Origin: Pseudomonas helvetica
GTDB taxonomy: Bacteria > Pseudomonadota > Gammaproteobacteria > Pseudomonadales > Pseudomonadaceae
Length of the DNA: 64,000 bases
Assembly: GCF_039908645.1 (NCBI RefSeq)
Contig: NZ_CP150917.1
Span: 6,025,001-6,089,000, forward strand
Reading direction: 5' to 3'
Part shown: positions 1 through 10,813 of the stretch, piece by piece
Layout: each line of letters starts with the position of its first letter
Position numbering within the stretch: position 1 is the stretch's first letter
The notes under the pieces: model-generated
The model's database searches: none
Told to the model about the DNA's origin: nothing
What the model saw: the letters and a program-made list of their open reading frames with translations, nothing else
Position numbers and translations under genes: made by a program

Positions 1-2
1 TC

Positions 3-1367
3 GACATGGTCAACACCGAGCAGCAAATTGCCGTGAAGGGCCAGGCAGCGGTCACATTGATACTGCGTCAATCACCCCACGGCCCGATCATCAACGACGT
101 GCTCGGTGCCAGCGCCGGCAAGACGCCGATCGCCATGTGGTGGGCGTTCCTCGAAACCCAGAACCCGATCCTCGAAGGCTTCTACCAGCTCAATCGTGCC
201 GACACCCTGACCAAGGCTCGCGCCGCGGCGGCCAAGGTTCATGCGCCGGGGCTGAATATCGTCTGGGCCAATGCCAAGGGTGATATTGGCTGGTGGGCGG
301 CAGCACAACTGCCCAAGCGTCTGGCCGGGGTCAAACCGTGGTTCATACTCGACGGCAGCACCAATCAGGCGGACAAGGAAGGTTTCTACCCGTTCAGCGC
401 CAACCCGCAGGAAGAAAACCCGGTGCGTGGCTACATCGTCTCGGCCAACTTCCAGCCGGTTTCGCCGACAGGCATGGAGATCCCTGGCTACTACAACCTG
501 CCGGATCGCGGTCAGCAGCTCAACCGCCAGCTCAGCGACAAGAGCGTGAAGTGGAACATCGACGCCAGCCAGAAACTGCAACTGGGCACCACCACCGACT
601 ACGGCCCTCGCCTGTTGGCCCCGCTGTTGCCGGTACTGCGTGAGGTGGTCAGCGACCCGCAGGAGCTGCAACTGGTGGAGCAACTGGCCAAATGGAAAGG
701 TGATTACCCGGTGAACTCCACCAGCGCCACACTGTTCAACCAGTTCCTGTTCAACCTCGCCGATGGCGCACTCCACGACGAACTTGGCGACAGCTTTTTC
801 GAGACCCTGCTCTCGACCCGCGTGATCGATGCCGCGTTGCCCCGGCTGGCCGCCTCCGCGGATTCGCCGTGGTGGGACAACCGCAACACGCTCGGCAAAG
901 AAACCCGCGCCGACATCGTCAAAGCCGCGTGGCAGGCCAGTATCGCCCACCTGAAAACCACCCTCGGCCCTGACCCGGCGCAATGGTTATGGGGCGACGC
1001 CCACACCCTGACCCACGGCCATCCGCTGGGCATGCAAAAGCCGCTGGATCGAATATTCAACGTTGGCCCGTTCGAGGCCCCGGGCAGCCACGAAGTGCCG
1101 AACAACCTCTCGGCAAAAATCGGCCCGGCACCATGGCCTGTGACTTACGGCCCGTCGACCCGCCGGATCATCGACTTCGCCGACCCGGCGCACGGCCTGA
1201 CCATCAACCCGGTCGGCCAAAGCGGTGTGCTGTTCGATTCACACTACGATGACCAGGCCGAAGCCTATATCGAAGGCGTCTACCAGGAGGCGCATTTCAA
1301 CGAGGAAGAAGTCACGGCCAATACCCGCAGCACCTTGAAGCTGTTGCCAGCGCGGGTGGCGCAATAA
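3..1367 (+). CDS. penicillin acylase family protein, 5'-truncated by window edge
   Basis: The reading frame is open from the left edge, so only the C-terminal 454 residues are visible. The text resembles the beta-chain of penicillin-G/acyl-homoserine-lactone acylases of the Ntn-hydrolase fold, with the typical stretch NIVWANAKGDIGWW followed by a long helical region and a C-terminal core (HGHPLGMQKPLDRIFNVGPF). Family members are made as roughly 700-850-residue periplasmic precursors that cleave themselves to expose a catalytic N-terminal Ser. That Ser and the signal peptide would lie upstream of the window, so catalytic competence cannot be judged. The internal ATG at position 6 is not the real start. 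The substrate is unknown; family members hydrolyse amides such as beta-lactam side chains or AHLs. A hairpin terminator follows the stop. Confidence 0.85.
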   Translation, partial: DMVNTEQQIAVKGQAAVTLILRQSPHGPIINDVLGASAGKTPIAMWWAFLETQNPILEGFYQLNRADTLTKARAAAAKVHAPGLNIVWANAKGDIGWWAAAQLPKRLAGVKPWFILDGSTNQADKEGFYPFSANPQEENPVRGYIVSANFQPVSPTGMEIPGYYNLPDRGQQLNRQLSDKSVKWNIDASQKLQLGTTTDYGPRLLAPLLPVLREVVSDPQELQLVEQLAKWKGDYPVNSTSATLFNQFLFNLADGALHDELGDSFFETLLSTRVIDAALPRLAASADSPWWDNRNTLGKETRADIVKAAWQASIAHLKTTLGPDPAQWLWGDAHTLTHGHPLGMQKPLDRIFNVGPFEAPGSHEVPNNLSAKIGPAPWPVTYGPSTRRIIDFADPAHGLTINPVGQSGVLFDSHYDDQAEAYIEGVYQEAHFNEEEVTANTRSTLKLLPARVAQ

Positions 1368-1371
1368 CAGT

Positions 1372-1396
1372 AAAAGATCGCAGGCTGCGATCTTTT
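1372..1396 (+). terminator. Rho-independent terminator after the acylase gene
   Basis: A perfect inverted repeat (AAAAGATCGCA and its complement around a short GGC loop) begins a few bases after the acylase stop and ends in a T run. Its A/T flanks let it work in either direction, but only the upstream gene needs it. Confidence 0.7.
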
Positions 1397-1488
1397 AAGG
1401 CCCTGAATGAGCAAGCGCAAAGCGCCCGAGTGGTCAAAACTGTACGTGTCGCACACCGTACATCCCAACCTGCTCAGGAGTGAATGCA

Positions 1489-1830
1489 ATGTTCAATAAC
1501 TGGTCCGAACTGCTGCCCACCATCCAGAAAGCCTTCGGCGCACTGGGCAAGAGCAACCCGAAAATGGTCAAGGCCTTTGTGGCGCTGGATGAAGCTGCCG
1601 CTGAAAACGAGGTGCTCGACGCCAAGACCCGCGAGTTGATTTCCATCGCCGTCGCCATCACCACTCGTTGCGACGGCTGCATCGGCGTACACACCGACGC
1701 GGCGATCAAGGCCGGTGCCACCCGCGAAGAAATCGCCGCCACCCTGGCCACCGCAATCTCGTTGAACGCCGGCGCAGCGTACGTCTTCTCGCTGCGAGCA
1801 CTTGAAGCACATGACATGCTGAAAGGCTGA
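1489..1830 (+). CDS. carboxymuconolactone decarboxylase / AhpD-like protein
   Basis: This 113-residue protein is of the AhpD/CMD fold, a small all-helical oligomer often used as a redox or peroxide-detoxifying module. The CxxC redox motif with its downstream His is visible as RCDGCIGVHTDAAIKAGAT, preceded by the usual acidic helix (LDAKTRELISIAVAI). The ATG at 1489 is chosen because AGGAG lies 8 bases upstream; a GTG at 1480 directly touches the ribosome binding site. The gene stands alone between a terminator and a REPIN. The family is broad, so the exact reaction (peroxidase partner, decarboxylase or other) is not set by sequence alone. Confidence 0.85.
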   Translation: MFNNWSELLPTIQKAFGALGKSNPKMVKAFVALDEAAAENEVLDAKTRELISIAVAITTRCDGCIGVHTDAAIKAGATREEIAATLATAISLNAGAAYVFSLRALEAHDMLKG

Positions 1831-1840
1831 CATCAACCCC

Positions 1841-1972
1841 TGTGGCGAGGGAGCTTGCTCCCGCTGGAGTGCGCAGCACTCCCAAAACCGATGAGTGCGG
1901 TACACCTGATACAGCACGGTTGCAGGTTTTGGGGCCGCTCGCGGCCCAGCGGGAGCAAGCTCCCTCGCCACA
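1841..1972. repeat. REPIN (paired inverted REP elements)
   Basis: Two REP units in opposite orientation, starting TGTGGCGAGGGAGCTTGCTC and ending with its reverse complement, enclose about 80 bases that include a second short palindrome (GGCCGCTCGCGGCC). This is the usual REPIN architecture of P. fluorescens-group genomes. It sits in the intergenic space between two convergent units. Confidence 0.85.
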
Positions 1973-2002
1973 AAAGCGTTCCCATTCGCCAACCCAGCAC
2001 AT

Positions 2003-2041
2003 AAAAAACCTCGCTCTCTTTGCAGGGAGCGAGGTTTTTTT
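2003..2041. terminator. bidirectional terminator between AhpD-like gene and spuH
   Basis: A G+C-rich stem (CCTCGCTC/GAGCGAGG) is flanked by A6 on the left and T7 on the right, giving a terminator in both directions. It closes the polyamine operon (minus strand) and the small plus-strand gene. Confidence 0.85.
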
Positions 2042-2053
2042 GTGCTGCCGGGG

Positions 2054-2944
2054 TTAAACCGCTTCCGGCGCCTGCGCGCGGCGTACGTCCGGTTGTTTCC
2101 AGGAGTCCGCAGCGCCCTCTTCGATGGCTTGCTGGATCGCACGTTTGCGACTTTCTTCAGCACGGCGGCTGAAGAACCAGACCAGGAAGGTCACGATCGA
2201 CACCGCCAACAAAATCAGGCTGGCCACGGCGTTGATCTCAGGCTTCACGCCCAGACGCACGGCCGAGAACACTTCCATCGGCAAGGTCGTGGAACCCGGC
2301 CCGGAGACGAAGCTCGCCAGTACCAGATCGTCCAGCGACAGGGCGAACGACATCATGCCGCCCGCTGCCAGCGATGGCGCGATCATCGGAATGGTGATCA
2401 GGAAGAACACCTTCCACGGCCGCGCACCGAGGTCCATGGCGGCCTCTTCGATGGACAGGTCCAGCTCACGCAAGCGCGCCGATACCACCACTGCTACATA
2501 AGCGGCGCAGAACGTGGTGTGGGCGATCCAGATGGTGACGATGCCGCGTTCCTGCGGCCAGCCGATCATCTGCGCCATGGCCACGAACAGCAGCAACAAC
2601 GACAGGCCGGTGATCACTTCTGGCATCACCAATGGTGCAGTGACCAGGCCGCCGAACAGCGTGCGGCCCTTGAAGCGGGTGACGCGGGTCAGCACGAAAG
2701 CCGCCAGCGTCCCCAGCGCAACGGCGGCAACCGCGGTGTAGCAGGCGATTTCCAGCGAGCGCACCACCGAGCCCATCAGTTGGGTGTTGTCCAGCAGGCC
2801 GACGTACCACTTCACTGACCAGCCGCCCCAGACCGTCACCAGTTTCGAGGCGTTGAACGAGTAAATCACCAGGATCAGCATCGGCATGTAGATGAACAAC
2901 AGGCCGAGCACCAGCATCAGGCTGGAGAAACGGAAGCGCTTCAT
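2054..2944 (-). CDS. spuH: polyamine ABC transporter permease (PotI/PotC type)
   Basis: This 296-residue inner-membrane permease is half of the polyamine importer channel. It shows an N-terminal signal-anchor helix (LMLVLGLLFIYMPMLILVIYSF), about six hydrophobic segments and the cytoplasmic EAA loop (EEAAMDLGARPWKVFFLITIPMI) that docks on the ATPase. The start overlaps the upstream permease stop by ATGA, which implies translational coupling. The position as last gene of spuA-B-C-D-E-F-G-H matches the P. aeruginosa spu operon. It ends just before a strong bidirectional terminator. Confidence 0.93.
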   Translation of the reverse strand: MKRFRFSSLMLVLGLLFIYMPMLILVIYSFNASKLVTVWGGWSVKWYVGLLDNTQLMGSVVRSLEIACYTAVAAVALGTLAAFVLTRVTRFKGRTLFGGLVTAPLVMPEVITGLSLLLLFVAMAQMIGWPQERGIVTIWIAHTTFCAAYVAVVVSARLRELDLSIEEAAMDLGARPWKVFFLITIPMIAPSLAAGGMMSFALSLDDLVLASFVSGPGSTTLPMEVFSAVRLGVKPEINAVASLILLAVSIVTFLVWFFSRRAEESRKRAIQQAIEEGAADSWKQPDVRRAQAPEAV

Positions 2945-3861
2945 TCTTTACCCTCCATTTCCTTCGCCTGACTGCGGTTGAACAGGATGATCGGCACAAT
3001 CAGGATCGCCAGCATCACCACCGCCAGGGCAGACGCCACAGGCCAGTCACGGTTGTTGAAGAACTCTTGCCAGAGCACTTTACCGATCATCAGGGTTTCC
3101 GGACCGCCGAGCAGTTCCGGGATCACGAACTCACCGACCACCGGGATGAACACCAGCATACAGCCAGCGATGATGCCGTTTTTCGACAACGGAACAGTGA
3201 TCTTCCAGAAGCTGTTGAAGGTACTCGAACCCAGGTCCGAAGCGGCTTCCAGCAAACTGTTGTCGTGCTTCACCAGGTTGGCGTACAGCGGCAGGATCAT
3301 GAACGGCAGGTACGAATAGACCACGCCGATATAGACCGCCAGGTTGGTGTTGAGGATCTGCAGCGGCTCGTTGATCCAGCCCATCGACATCAGGAAGCCG
3401 TTGAGCAGGCCGTTGTTGCTGAGGATGCCCATCCACGCATACACGCGGATCAGGATGGCGGTCCAGGTCGGCATCATGATCAGCAACACCAGCACCGTCT
3501 GTATCTCTTTGCGCGCACTGGCAATGGCGTAGGCCATCGGGTAGCCGATCAGCAGGCAAAGAATGGTGCTGAATAACGCCATTTTCAACGAGCCGAGGTA
3601 AGCGGCGATGTACAACTCGTCGCCGCCCAGCATCGTGTAGTTGCCCAGGTTCAGCAGCAACTGGACCTTCTGATCGACGTAGCTGTAGATCTCGGTGTAC
3701 GGCGGAATGGCCACGTCGGCTTCGGCGAAGCTGATCTTCAGGACGATGAAGAACGGCAGCATGAAGAACATGAACAGCCAGAGGAACGGAACCCCGATGA
3801 CCAGATGACGACCCGCGGGAATTATTCGACTGAGTCGGCGCGTGAGTTTTTGCGTGTTCAT
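2941..3861 (-). CDS. spuG: polyamine ABC transporter permease (PotH/PotB type)
   Basis: This 306-residue permease partners SpuH in the polyamine importer. Hydrophobic segments begin at FLWLFMFFMLPFFIVL, and the EAA loop is EAASDLGSSTFNSFWKITVPL. The ATG at 3861 is chosen because it overlaps the stop of the upstream ATPase gene by four bases (ATGA), a coupling repeated at its own 3' end with spuH. An upstream in-frame extension inside spuF is rejected for this reason. Substrate specificity is set mainly by the two binding proteins encoded upstream. Confidence 0.93.
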   Translation of the reverse strand: MNTQKLTRRLSRIIPAGRHLVIGVPFLWLFMFFMLPFFIVLKISFAEADVAIPPYTEIYSYVDQKVQLLLNLGNYTMLGGDELYIAAYLGSLKMALFSTILCLLIGYPMAYAIASARKEIQTVLVLLIMMPTWTAILIRVYAWMGILSNNGLLNGFLMSMGWINEPLQILNTNLAVYIGVVYSYLPFMILPLYANLVKHDNSLLEAASDLGSSTFNSFWKITVPLSKNGIIAGCMLVFIPVVGEFVIPELLGGPETLMIGKVLWQEFFNNRDWPVASALAVVMLAILIVPIILFNRSQAKEMEGKE

Positions 3862-5000
3862 GAGCGCAGTACCACGCCGCTGTCGTCTTCCCACCAGACG
3901 TAAACCTGATCGCCCCAGGTAGGGCGCTGGCCACGACGCTCGGCGTTGGCGACGAACGACTGCACGATCTTGCCGCTCGGCAGTTCGACGTAGAACACCG
4001 AGTGACCACCGAGGTAGGCAATGTCGTGGACCTTGCCGCTCGACCAGTTGTGCTCGCAGGTCGGCATTTCTGCCGTCACCAGCAGTTTTTCCGGACGAAT
4101 CGCGTAGGTCACCGACTTGTCTTGCACCGAGGTGCTGATGCCGTGACCCACGTAGATGTTGCGGTCCAGGTCCTTGCAGGTAATCAGCGCATGGCCCTCG
4201 GCATCGTCCACCACTTCGCCTTCGAAGATGTTGACGTTGCCAATGAACTCACAGACCAGGCGGCTGGTCGGGGTTTCGTAGATGTCGATCGGGCTGCCGA
4301 TCTGGGCGATCCAGCCCAGGTGCATGATCGCGATGCGCTCGGCCATGGTCATGGCCTCTTCCTGATCGTGGGTCACCATGACGCAGGTCACGCCGACGCG
4401 CTCGATGATTTCCACCAGTTCGAGCTGCATCTGTGAACGCAGTTTCTTGTCCAGCGCGCCCATCGGCTCGTCGAGCAACAGCAGCTTCGGCCGCTTGGCC
4501 AGGGAACGAGCCAGCGCAACACGCTGACGCTGACCACCGGAGAGCTGGTGCGGCTTGCGCTTGGCGTACTGGCTCATCTGCACCAGCTTGAGCATTTCGG
4601 TCACACGGGCGTCGACTTCAGCCGACGGGATCTTGTCCTGCTTCAGGCCGAAAGCGATGTTCTGCGCCACGGTCATATGCGGGAACAACGCGTAGGACTG
4701 GAACATCATGTTGATCGGCCGCTCGTACGGCGGCATCTCGGTGATGTCTACGCCGTCGAGGAAAATGCGCCCCTCCGTAGGCCGTTCGAAACCTGCAAGC
4801 ATGCGCAGCAAGGTCGATTTGCCCGATCCCGAACCGCCGAGCAAAGCGAAGATCTCGCCTTTCCTGATTTCCAGGGACACATCGTCCACGGCAATCGTCT
4901 CGTCGAACTTCTTCGTGACCCGGTCGATTTTGACCAGCACCTGTTTCGGTGTCTGGTCGCCCTCGAGGGCTTTCTTATAGGCGCCGGAGGCAACTGCCAT
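3858..5000 (-). CDS. spuF: polyamine ABC transporter ATP-binding protein (PotG/PotA type)
   Basis: This 380-residue ATPase powers putrescine/spermidine uptake. The sequence shows Walker A GGSGSGKST, the ABC signature LSGGQRQRVALARSLA, Walker B LLLLDEPMGALD and the switch His in VMVTHDQEEAM, followed by a C-terminal regulatory TOBE-like domain. Length is normal for PotG/PotA. It lies between the binding-protein genes and two permease genes and is translationally coupled to spuG. Confidence 0.95.
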   Translation of the reverse strand: MAVASGAYKKALEGDQTPKQVLVKIDRVTKKFDETIAVDDVSLEIRKGEIFALLGGSGSGKSTLLRMLAGFERPTEGRIFLDGVDITEMPPYERPINMMFQSYALFPHMTVAQNIAFGLKQDKIPSAEVDARVTEMLKLVQMSQYAKRKPHQLSGGQRQRVALARSLAKRPKLLLLDEPMGALDKKLRSQMQLELVEIIERVGVTCVMVTHDQEEAMTMAERIAIMHLGWIAQIGSPIDIYETPTSRLVCEFIGNVNIFEGEVVDDAEGHALITCKDLDRNIYVGHGISTSVQDKSVTYAIRPEKLLVTAEMPTCEHNWSSGKVHDIAYLGGHSVFYVELPSGKIVQSFVANAERRGQRPTWGDQVYVWWEDDSGVVLRS

Positions 5001-5071
5001 TTACGAAACTCCCAACAAAATTTGCAGTTCACCCAATACAGGCGAACCTTGGATAGTCTGAGCCTTTGTCA

Positions 5072-6295
<1,224 letters not shown>

Positions 6296-6353
6296 TTATT
6301 CCTGCTGCCGCCGCCAGAGCGACGACGGCAACAGGTGATTGCTTCAAACCGGC

Positions 6354-7463
6354 TTATTTACCGGATTTGATCTTGGTCCAGCTGCGGGTCAGCTCACGCT
6401 GGGTAGCGGCTGGCAAATCGGCGATTGCATACAGCTTCGACTGCACATCGGCAGTCGGGTAGATGCCCGGATCCGAGGTGATGTCCTTGTTCACGTACTG
6501 AGTGGCTTCGGCGTTGCCGTTAGGGAAACGCACGGCGTTGGTGATTTCAGCCATCACTTTCGGCTGCAACAGGTAGTTCATGAACTTGTAGGCACCCTCG
6601 ACGTTTTCCGCATCTTTAGGGATAGCGACCATGTCGTAGAAGCTGCCGGCACCTTCTTTTGGAATGGCGTAGCTGACTTTCACCTTGTCACCGGCTTCGG
6701 CGGCACGGGTTTTGGCCTGCTGCACGTCACCCGAATAACCGACGGCTACGCAGATGTTGCCGTTGGCCAGGTCCGAGATGTACTTGGACGAGTGGAAGTA
6801 GGTGATCGAAGGACGAATCTTCAGGAACAGCTCTTCAGCCTTCTTCAGATCTTCCTTTTTCTGGCTGTCGGTTGGCAGGCCCAGGTAATGCAGGGCAACT
6901 GGCAGCATTTCGGTCGGCGAATCGAGGAAACTCACGCCGCAGCTCTTGAGCTTGGCAATGTTCTCCGGCTTGAGCACGACATCCCAGGAATCGATTTTGT
7001 CGATGCCCAGCGCCGCTTTGACCTTCTCGGCGTTGTAACCGATACCGATCGAGCCCCACATGTAAGGGAAAGCATGTTTGTTGTCCGGGTCGCTGACAGA
7101 AACCGCCTTGAGCAGCGACTTGTTCAGGTTGCCGTAGTTGGTCAGCTTGGACTTGTCCAGCTCCTGGTAAACGCCGGCCTTGATCTGCTTGGCCAGGAAG
7201 TTGTTGGACGGTACAACCACGTCATAACCGGACTTGCCGGCCAGCAACTTGGCCTCGAGGGTTTCGTTACTGTCGAACACATCGTAGACGACCTTGATCC
7301 CGGACTCTTTCTCAAAGTTCGCGATGGTGTCCGGTGCAATGTAGTCGGACCAGTTGTAAACGTGCAGGACTTTATCGTCGGCCTGGGCTGCCCCAGCCAT
7401 CACGCCCATCAGGGACAAGGCGAGCAGTGTCTTGCCAGTTTTCTTCAAACCTAATGCCTTCAT
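6354..7463 (-). CDS. spuD: periplasmic putrescine-binding protein (PotF family)
   Basis: This 369-residue solute-binding protein is a close tandem paralogue of the downstream spuE product; both share [19 protein letters not shown] N termini and the [20 protein letters not shown] block. The ATG at 7463 has GGAG eight bases upstream and opens a clean Sec signal peptide ([20 protein letters not shown], cleavage near AQA-DD). It is separated from spuE by about 190 bases, long enough for a stem or an internal promoter. Its role is delivery of putrescine to the SpuFGH importer. Confidence 0.92.
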   Translation of the reverse strand: MKALGLKKTGKTLLALSLMGVMAGAAQADDKVLHVYNWSDYIAPDTIANFEKESGIKVVYDVFDSNETLEAKLLAGKSGYDVVVPSNNFLAKQIKAGVYQELDKSKLTNYGNLNKSLLKAVSVSDPDNKHAFPYMWGSIGIGYNAEKVKAALGIDKIDSWDVVLKPENIAKLKSCGVSFLDSPTEMLPVALHYLGLPTDSQKKEDLKKAEELFLKIRPSITYFHSSKYISDLANGNICVAVGYSGDVQQAKTRAAEAGDKVKVSYAIPKEGAGSFYDMVAIPKDAENVEGAYKFMNYLLQPKVMAEITNAVRFPNGNAEATQYVNKDITSDPGIYPTADVQSKLYAIADLPAATQRELTRSWTKIKSGK

Positions 7464-7647
7464 GCGTAATGCTCCAATTATTCTTTTTAACCACATTTTT
7501 TTGTGAACCAAGATCCAGCGGCCGATTCCTTGGCAACTCAAACAGCGGATAGTCTGGCAAGTTACAAGGCAGGCTTTCAAGGAAAGACCCGTCCTTTGTG
7601 CGCCCTGAGCGAAGTGCCAGCCACGGACCTCGCTCAGAGCCTAGCAC

Positions 7648-9012
7648 TTAGCTTTGCAGCGCACTCAGGGTCAGGTCCAGGCACTTGCGCGCCTTGGTCA
7701 CCAGTTCGTCGATCTCGGCCTTGGTGATGACCAGTGGCGGAGCGATGATCATGGTGTCGCCCACGGCGCGCATGATCAGCCCGTTGTCGAAGCAGAACTG
7801 CCGGCAGATCATGCCAACACCCTTGCCGACATACCGCGCACGGGTCGCCTTGTCCTGAACCAGTTCGATAGCCCCCAACAGACCTACCCCACGAACTTCA
7901 CCCACCAGAGGGTGATCGTTCAGTTCCCGTAGACGCTTTTGCAAATAAGGTGCCGTTTCTGCACGAACGTGCTCGATAATTTTCTCTTCGCGCAGAATAC
8001 GAATGTTTTCCAGTGCCACCGCAGCGGCGACCGGGTGCCCGGAATAGGTGAAACCGTGGTTGAAGTCGCCCCCTTCGTTCAGCACCTCGACCACTTCATC
8101 ACGCACGATCAGGCCACCCATCGGGATGTAACCGGACGTCAGGCCTTTGGCGATGGTCATCATGTCAGGCTTGAGGCCGTAGAAATCGCTGCCGAACCAC
8201 TCGCCGGTACGGCCGAAACCACAGATCACCTCATCCGCAACGAACAGGATGTCGTACTTGGCGAGGATTTCCTTGATGCGCGGCCAGTAGCTGTCTGGCG
8301 GAATGATCACGCCGCCCGCGCCCTGGATCGGCTCGGCAATGAACGCACCGACCGTGTCGACGCCGAGCTCGAGAATCTTTTCTTCCAACTGGTTGGCGGC
8401 CCAGATACCGAACTCTTCAGGGGTCATGTCGCCCCCTTCACCGAACCAGTACGGCTGCGGGATGTGAACGATGCCCGGGATCGGCAAGTCGCCTTGTTCG
8501 TGCATGTAAGTCATGCCGCCCAGGCTGGCGCCGGCCACGGTCGAGCCGTGGTAGCCGTTTACGCGGCTGATGATGACCTTCTTGTTCGGCTGGCCCTTGA
8601 TCGCCCAGTAGTGGCGAACCATGCGCAGCATGGTGTCGTTGCCTTCGGAGCCGGAACCGGTGAAGAACACGTGGTTCATGCCTTCTGGCGCGATGTCCGA
8701 GATGGCCTTGGCCAACTCCAGCACCGGCGGGTGGGCGGTCTGGAAGAACAGGTTGTAATAAGGCAGCTCGCGCATCTGTTTGCTGGCGGCATCGGCCAGT
8801 TCATCGCGACCGTAACCGATGGCCACGCACCACAGGCCGGCCATGCCGTCGAGGATCTTGTTGCCTTCGCTGTCCCAGAGGTAAACGCCCTTGGCGTTGG
8901 TGATGATCCGCGGGCCTTTCTCTTTCAGCTGCTTGAAGTCGCTGAAAGGCGCCAAGTGGTGTTCGCTGCTCAGGGTTTGCCACTCACGGGTTTGCGGGTT
9001 CTTGCTGGTCAT
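7648..9012 (-). CDS. spuC: class III aminotransferase, putrescine/polyamine-pyruvate type
   Basis: This 454-residue PLP enzyme transfers the terminal amine of a polyamine to pyruvate. The PLP region is visible as [38 protein letters not shown], with the Schiff-base Lys in [16 protein letters not shown]. Length and sequence match the SpuC family. It lies between the gamma-glutamylputrescine synthetase gene and the binding-protein genes in the spu order. Cytoplasmic catabolism of putrescine to 4-aminobutyrate is the expected role. Confidence 0.92.
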   Translation of the reverse strand: MTSKNPQTREWQTLSSEHHLAPFSDFKQLKEKGPRIITNAKGVYLWDSEGNKILDGMAGLWCVAIGYGRDELADAASKQMRELPYYNLFFQTAHPPVLELAKAISDIAPEGMNHVFFTGSGSEGNDTMLRMVRHYWAIKGQPNKKVIISRVNGYHGSTVAGASLGGMTYMHEQGDLPIPGIVHIPQPYWFGEGGDMTPEEFGIWAANQLEEKILELGVDTVGAFIAEPIQGAGGVIIPPDSYWPRIKEILAKYDILFVADEVICGFGRTGEWFGSDFYGLKPDMMTIAKGLTSGYIPMGGLIVRDEVVEVLNEGGDFNHGFTYSGHPVAAAVALENIRILREEKIIEHVRAETAPYLQKRLRELNDHPLVGEVRGVGLLGAIELVQDKATRARYVGKGVGMICRQFCFDNGLIMRAVGDTMIIAPPLVITKAEIDELVTKARKCLDLTLSALQS

Positions 9013-9065
9013 AAAGCTCTCCTTATAGGGTGAGAGTGCGGTTTTTCAGGGCCGCACCCGGCGCA

Positions 9066-10424
9066 TCAGACGGCGAACAACAGGAACTCCCGCTCCCACG
9101 AACTGATCACGCGCTTGAAGTTTTCATGCTCGGCCCGCTTGACCGCGACGTAGCCAGTGATGAATTTTTTGCCCAGATATTTCTCGATGGTCGCGCTGTG
9201 TTCCATGCGTTCCAGTGCGTCTTCGATGGTCAGCGGCAGACGCAGATTGCGTCGCTCGTAACCCCGTCCAACCACGGGTGCGCTCGGGTTGATGCCTTCC
9301 ACCATGCCGATGTAACCGCAGAGCAGGCTCGCGGCGATCGCCAGGTAAGGGTTGGCATCGGCGCCCGGCAGGCGGTTTTCCACCCGACGGTTTTGCGGGC
9401 CTGCGTCCGGGACTCGCAGGCCGACGGTGCGGTTCTCTTCGCCCCACTCCACGTTCACCGGCGCCGAGGTATCCGGCAGGAAGCGGCGGAACGAGTTGAC
9501 GTTGGGCGCGAACAGCGGCAACAGCTCGGGGATGAACTTCTGCAAGCCACCGATGTGGTGCAGGAACAGCTCGCTCATCGTCCCGTCTTCATTCGAGAAG
9601 ACGTTCTTGCCGGTTTCGATGTCGATGATGCTCTGGTGCAAGTGCATCGCACTGCCCGGCTCGCCGGTCATCGGCTTGGCCATGAAGGTCGCGGCCACGT
9701 CGTGCTTGAGCGCCGCTTCGCGCATGGTGCGCTTGAACACCAGGATCTGATCGGCCAGGGACAGCGCGTCGCCGTGACGGAAGTTGATCTCCATCTGCGC
9801 CGTGCCGTCCTCGTGGATCAGCGTGTCCAGGTCCAGCTCTTGCAGTTCGCACCAGTCGTAGACGTCTTCGAACAGCGGGTCGAATTCGTTGGCCGCCTCA
9901 ATGGAGAAAGACTGACGACCGGTTTCCGGGCGACCGGAGCGGCCAATCGGCGGCTGCAACGGGAAGTCCGGGTCTTCGCAACGCTTGGTCAGGTAGAACT
10001 CCATCTCCGGCGCCACGATCGGCTGCCAGCCCTTGTCGGAATAGAGCTTCAGGACTTTCTTGAGCACGTTGCGCGGCGACAGCTCGATCGGGTTGCCCTG
10101 CTTGTCGTAGGTGTCGTGAATCACCTGCGCGGTCGGCTCGATGGCCCACGGCACGAGGAATACCGCGTTCGAGTCCGGGCGGCAGATCATGTCGATGTCG
10201 GCCGGGTCGAGCAGTTCGTAATAGATGTCATCTTCGACGTAGTCACCCGTCACTGTCTGTAACAGCACACTCTCGGGCAGGCGCATGCCTTTTTCGGCAA
10301 TGAACTTGTTGGTCGGCGAAATCTTGCCACGGGTGATCCCGGTCAGATCGCCAATCATGCATTCGACTTCTGTGATCTTGTGGTCTTTCAACCAATCGGT
10401 GAGCTGGTCGAGGTTGTTACTCAT
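9066..10424 (-). CDS. spuB: glutamine synthetase family, gamma-glutamylpolyamine synthetase
   Basis: This 452-residue glutamine-synthetase-like enzyme ligates glutamate to a polyamine using ATP. The catalytic domain shows EMEFYL, the glutamate-site block MHLHQSI, VNSFRRF and ENRTVGLRVP. The N-terminal beta-grasp domain begins near EVECMIGDLTGITRGK. It is shorter and more divergent than true GlnA and lacks the adenylylation-loop Tyr context. It is oriented with spuC downstream and a truncated spuA upstream, and is paralogous to the divergent spuI. Confidence 0.9.
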   Translation of the reverse strand: MSNNLDQLTDWLKDHKITEVECMIGDLTGITRGKISPTNKFIAEKGMRLPESVLLQTVTGDYVEDDIYYELLDPADIDMICRPDSNAVFLVPWAIEPTAQVIHDTYDKQGNPIELSPRNVLKKVLKLYSDKGWQPIVAPEMEFYLTKRCEDPDFPLQPPIGRSGRPETGRQSFSIEAANEFDPLFEDVYDWCELQELDLDTLIHEDGTAQMEINFRHGDALSLADQILVFKRTMREAALKHDVAATFMAKPMTGEPGSAMHLHQSIIDIETGKNVFSNEDGTMSELFLHHIGGLQKFIPELLPLFAPNVNSFRRFLPDTSAPVNVEWGEENRTVGLRVPDAGPQNRRVENRLPGADANPYLAIAASLLCGYIGMVEGINPSAPVVGRGYERRNLRLPLTIEDALERMEHSATIEKYLGKKFITGYVAVKRAEHENFKRVISSWEREFLLFAV

Positions 10425-10445
10425 AAATGCCTCTGGGCTGAGTGT

Positions 10446-10467
10446 CCTGACGTCTTTAAACGTCAGG
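10446..10467. other. perfect hairpin between truncated spuA and spuB
   Basis: An 8-bp perfect inverted repeat (CCTGACGT, 6-base loop, ACGTCAGG) overlaps the last codon of the truncated spuA and lies about 20 bases upstream of spuB. No T run follows, so it is more likely an mRNA hairpin or binding site than a terminator. Confidence 0.5.
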
Positions 10468-10813
10468 CGTTGTTTGACGCATCCGCGTCGCGTTGTACTG
10501 CACGCTTGCCGGCGCGTATCAACGAAAGGGTGGTGGCGTCGCGTGCAGGATCATGAGCAGTTCCAGGCACACTCGCAGGACCGCTATAGTGAAAAGGTTC
10601 TACAGTAGAAGAAGAGCCGGTAAACAGGATGCCATCCAGACCGTCAATAATATCGGTCGGATCGAGCAGTTCCGCCAGTGACGCAAGTATCGACGGCAGG
10701 CCCTTGGCAACGGTGGCCGCTGCGCGGACGTACTTATCGCAGGTGATGTGATAAGCATGCAAACCGATCTGTCTTGAGCAGTCGGTGACGCCGATTAACG
10801 GCAGGCGAGACAT
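10463..10813 (-). pseudogene. spuA: truncated spuA, gamma-glutamyl-GABA hydrolase remnant
   Basis: The first ~100 residues match SpuA/PuuD class I glutamine amidotransferases (SRLPLIGVTDCSRQIGLHAY, then FTGSSSTVEPFHY and HDPARDATTLSLIRAG). The family continues with the nucleophile elbow (GICRGFQE) and a C-terminal His-Glu pair to about 250 residues. Here the similarity stops abruptly and the frame ends at residue 116 after an unrelated tail. The catalytic Cys, His and Glu are all absent, so hydrolase activity is not possible. The gene keeps its place as first gene of the spu operon, which suggests an internal deletion of the 3' half. A functional copy elsewhere in the genome is likely but not visible. 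Confidence 0.8.

Noticed and set aside
6339..7454. 371-residue plus-strand frame antisense to spuD
   Set aside because: Pure mirror of the binding-protein gene; composition (His, Val, Gly, Asp rich) typical of antisense translation.
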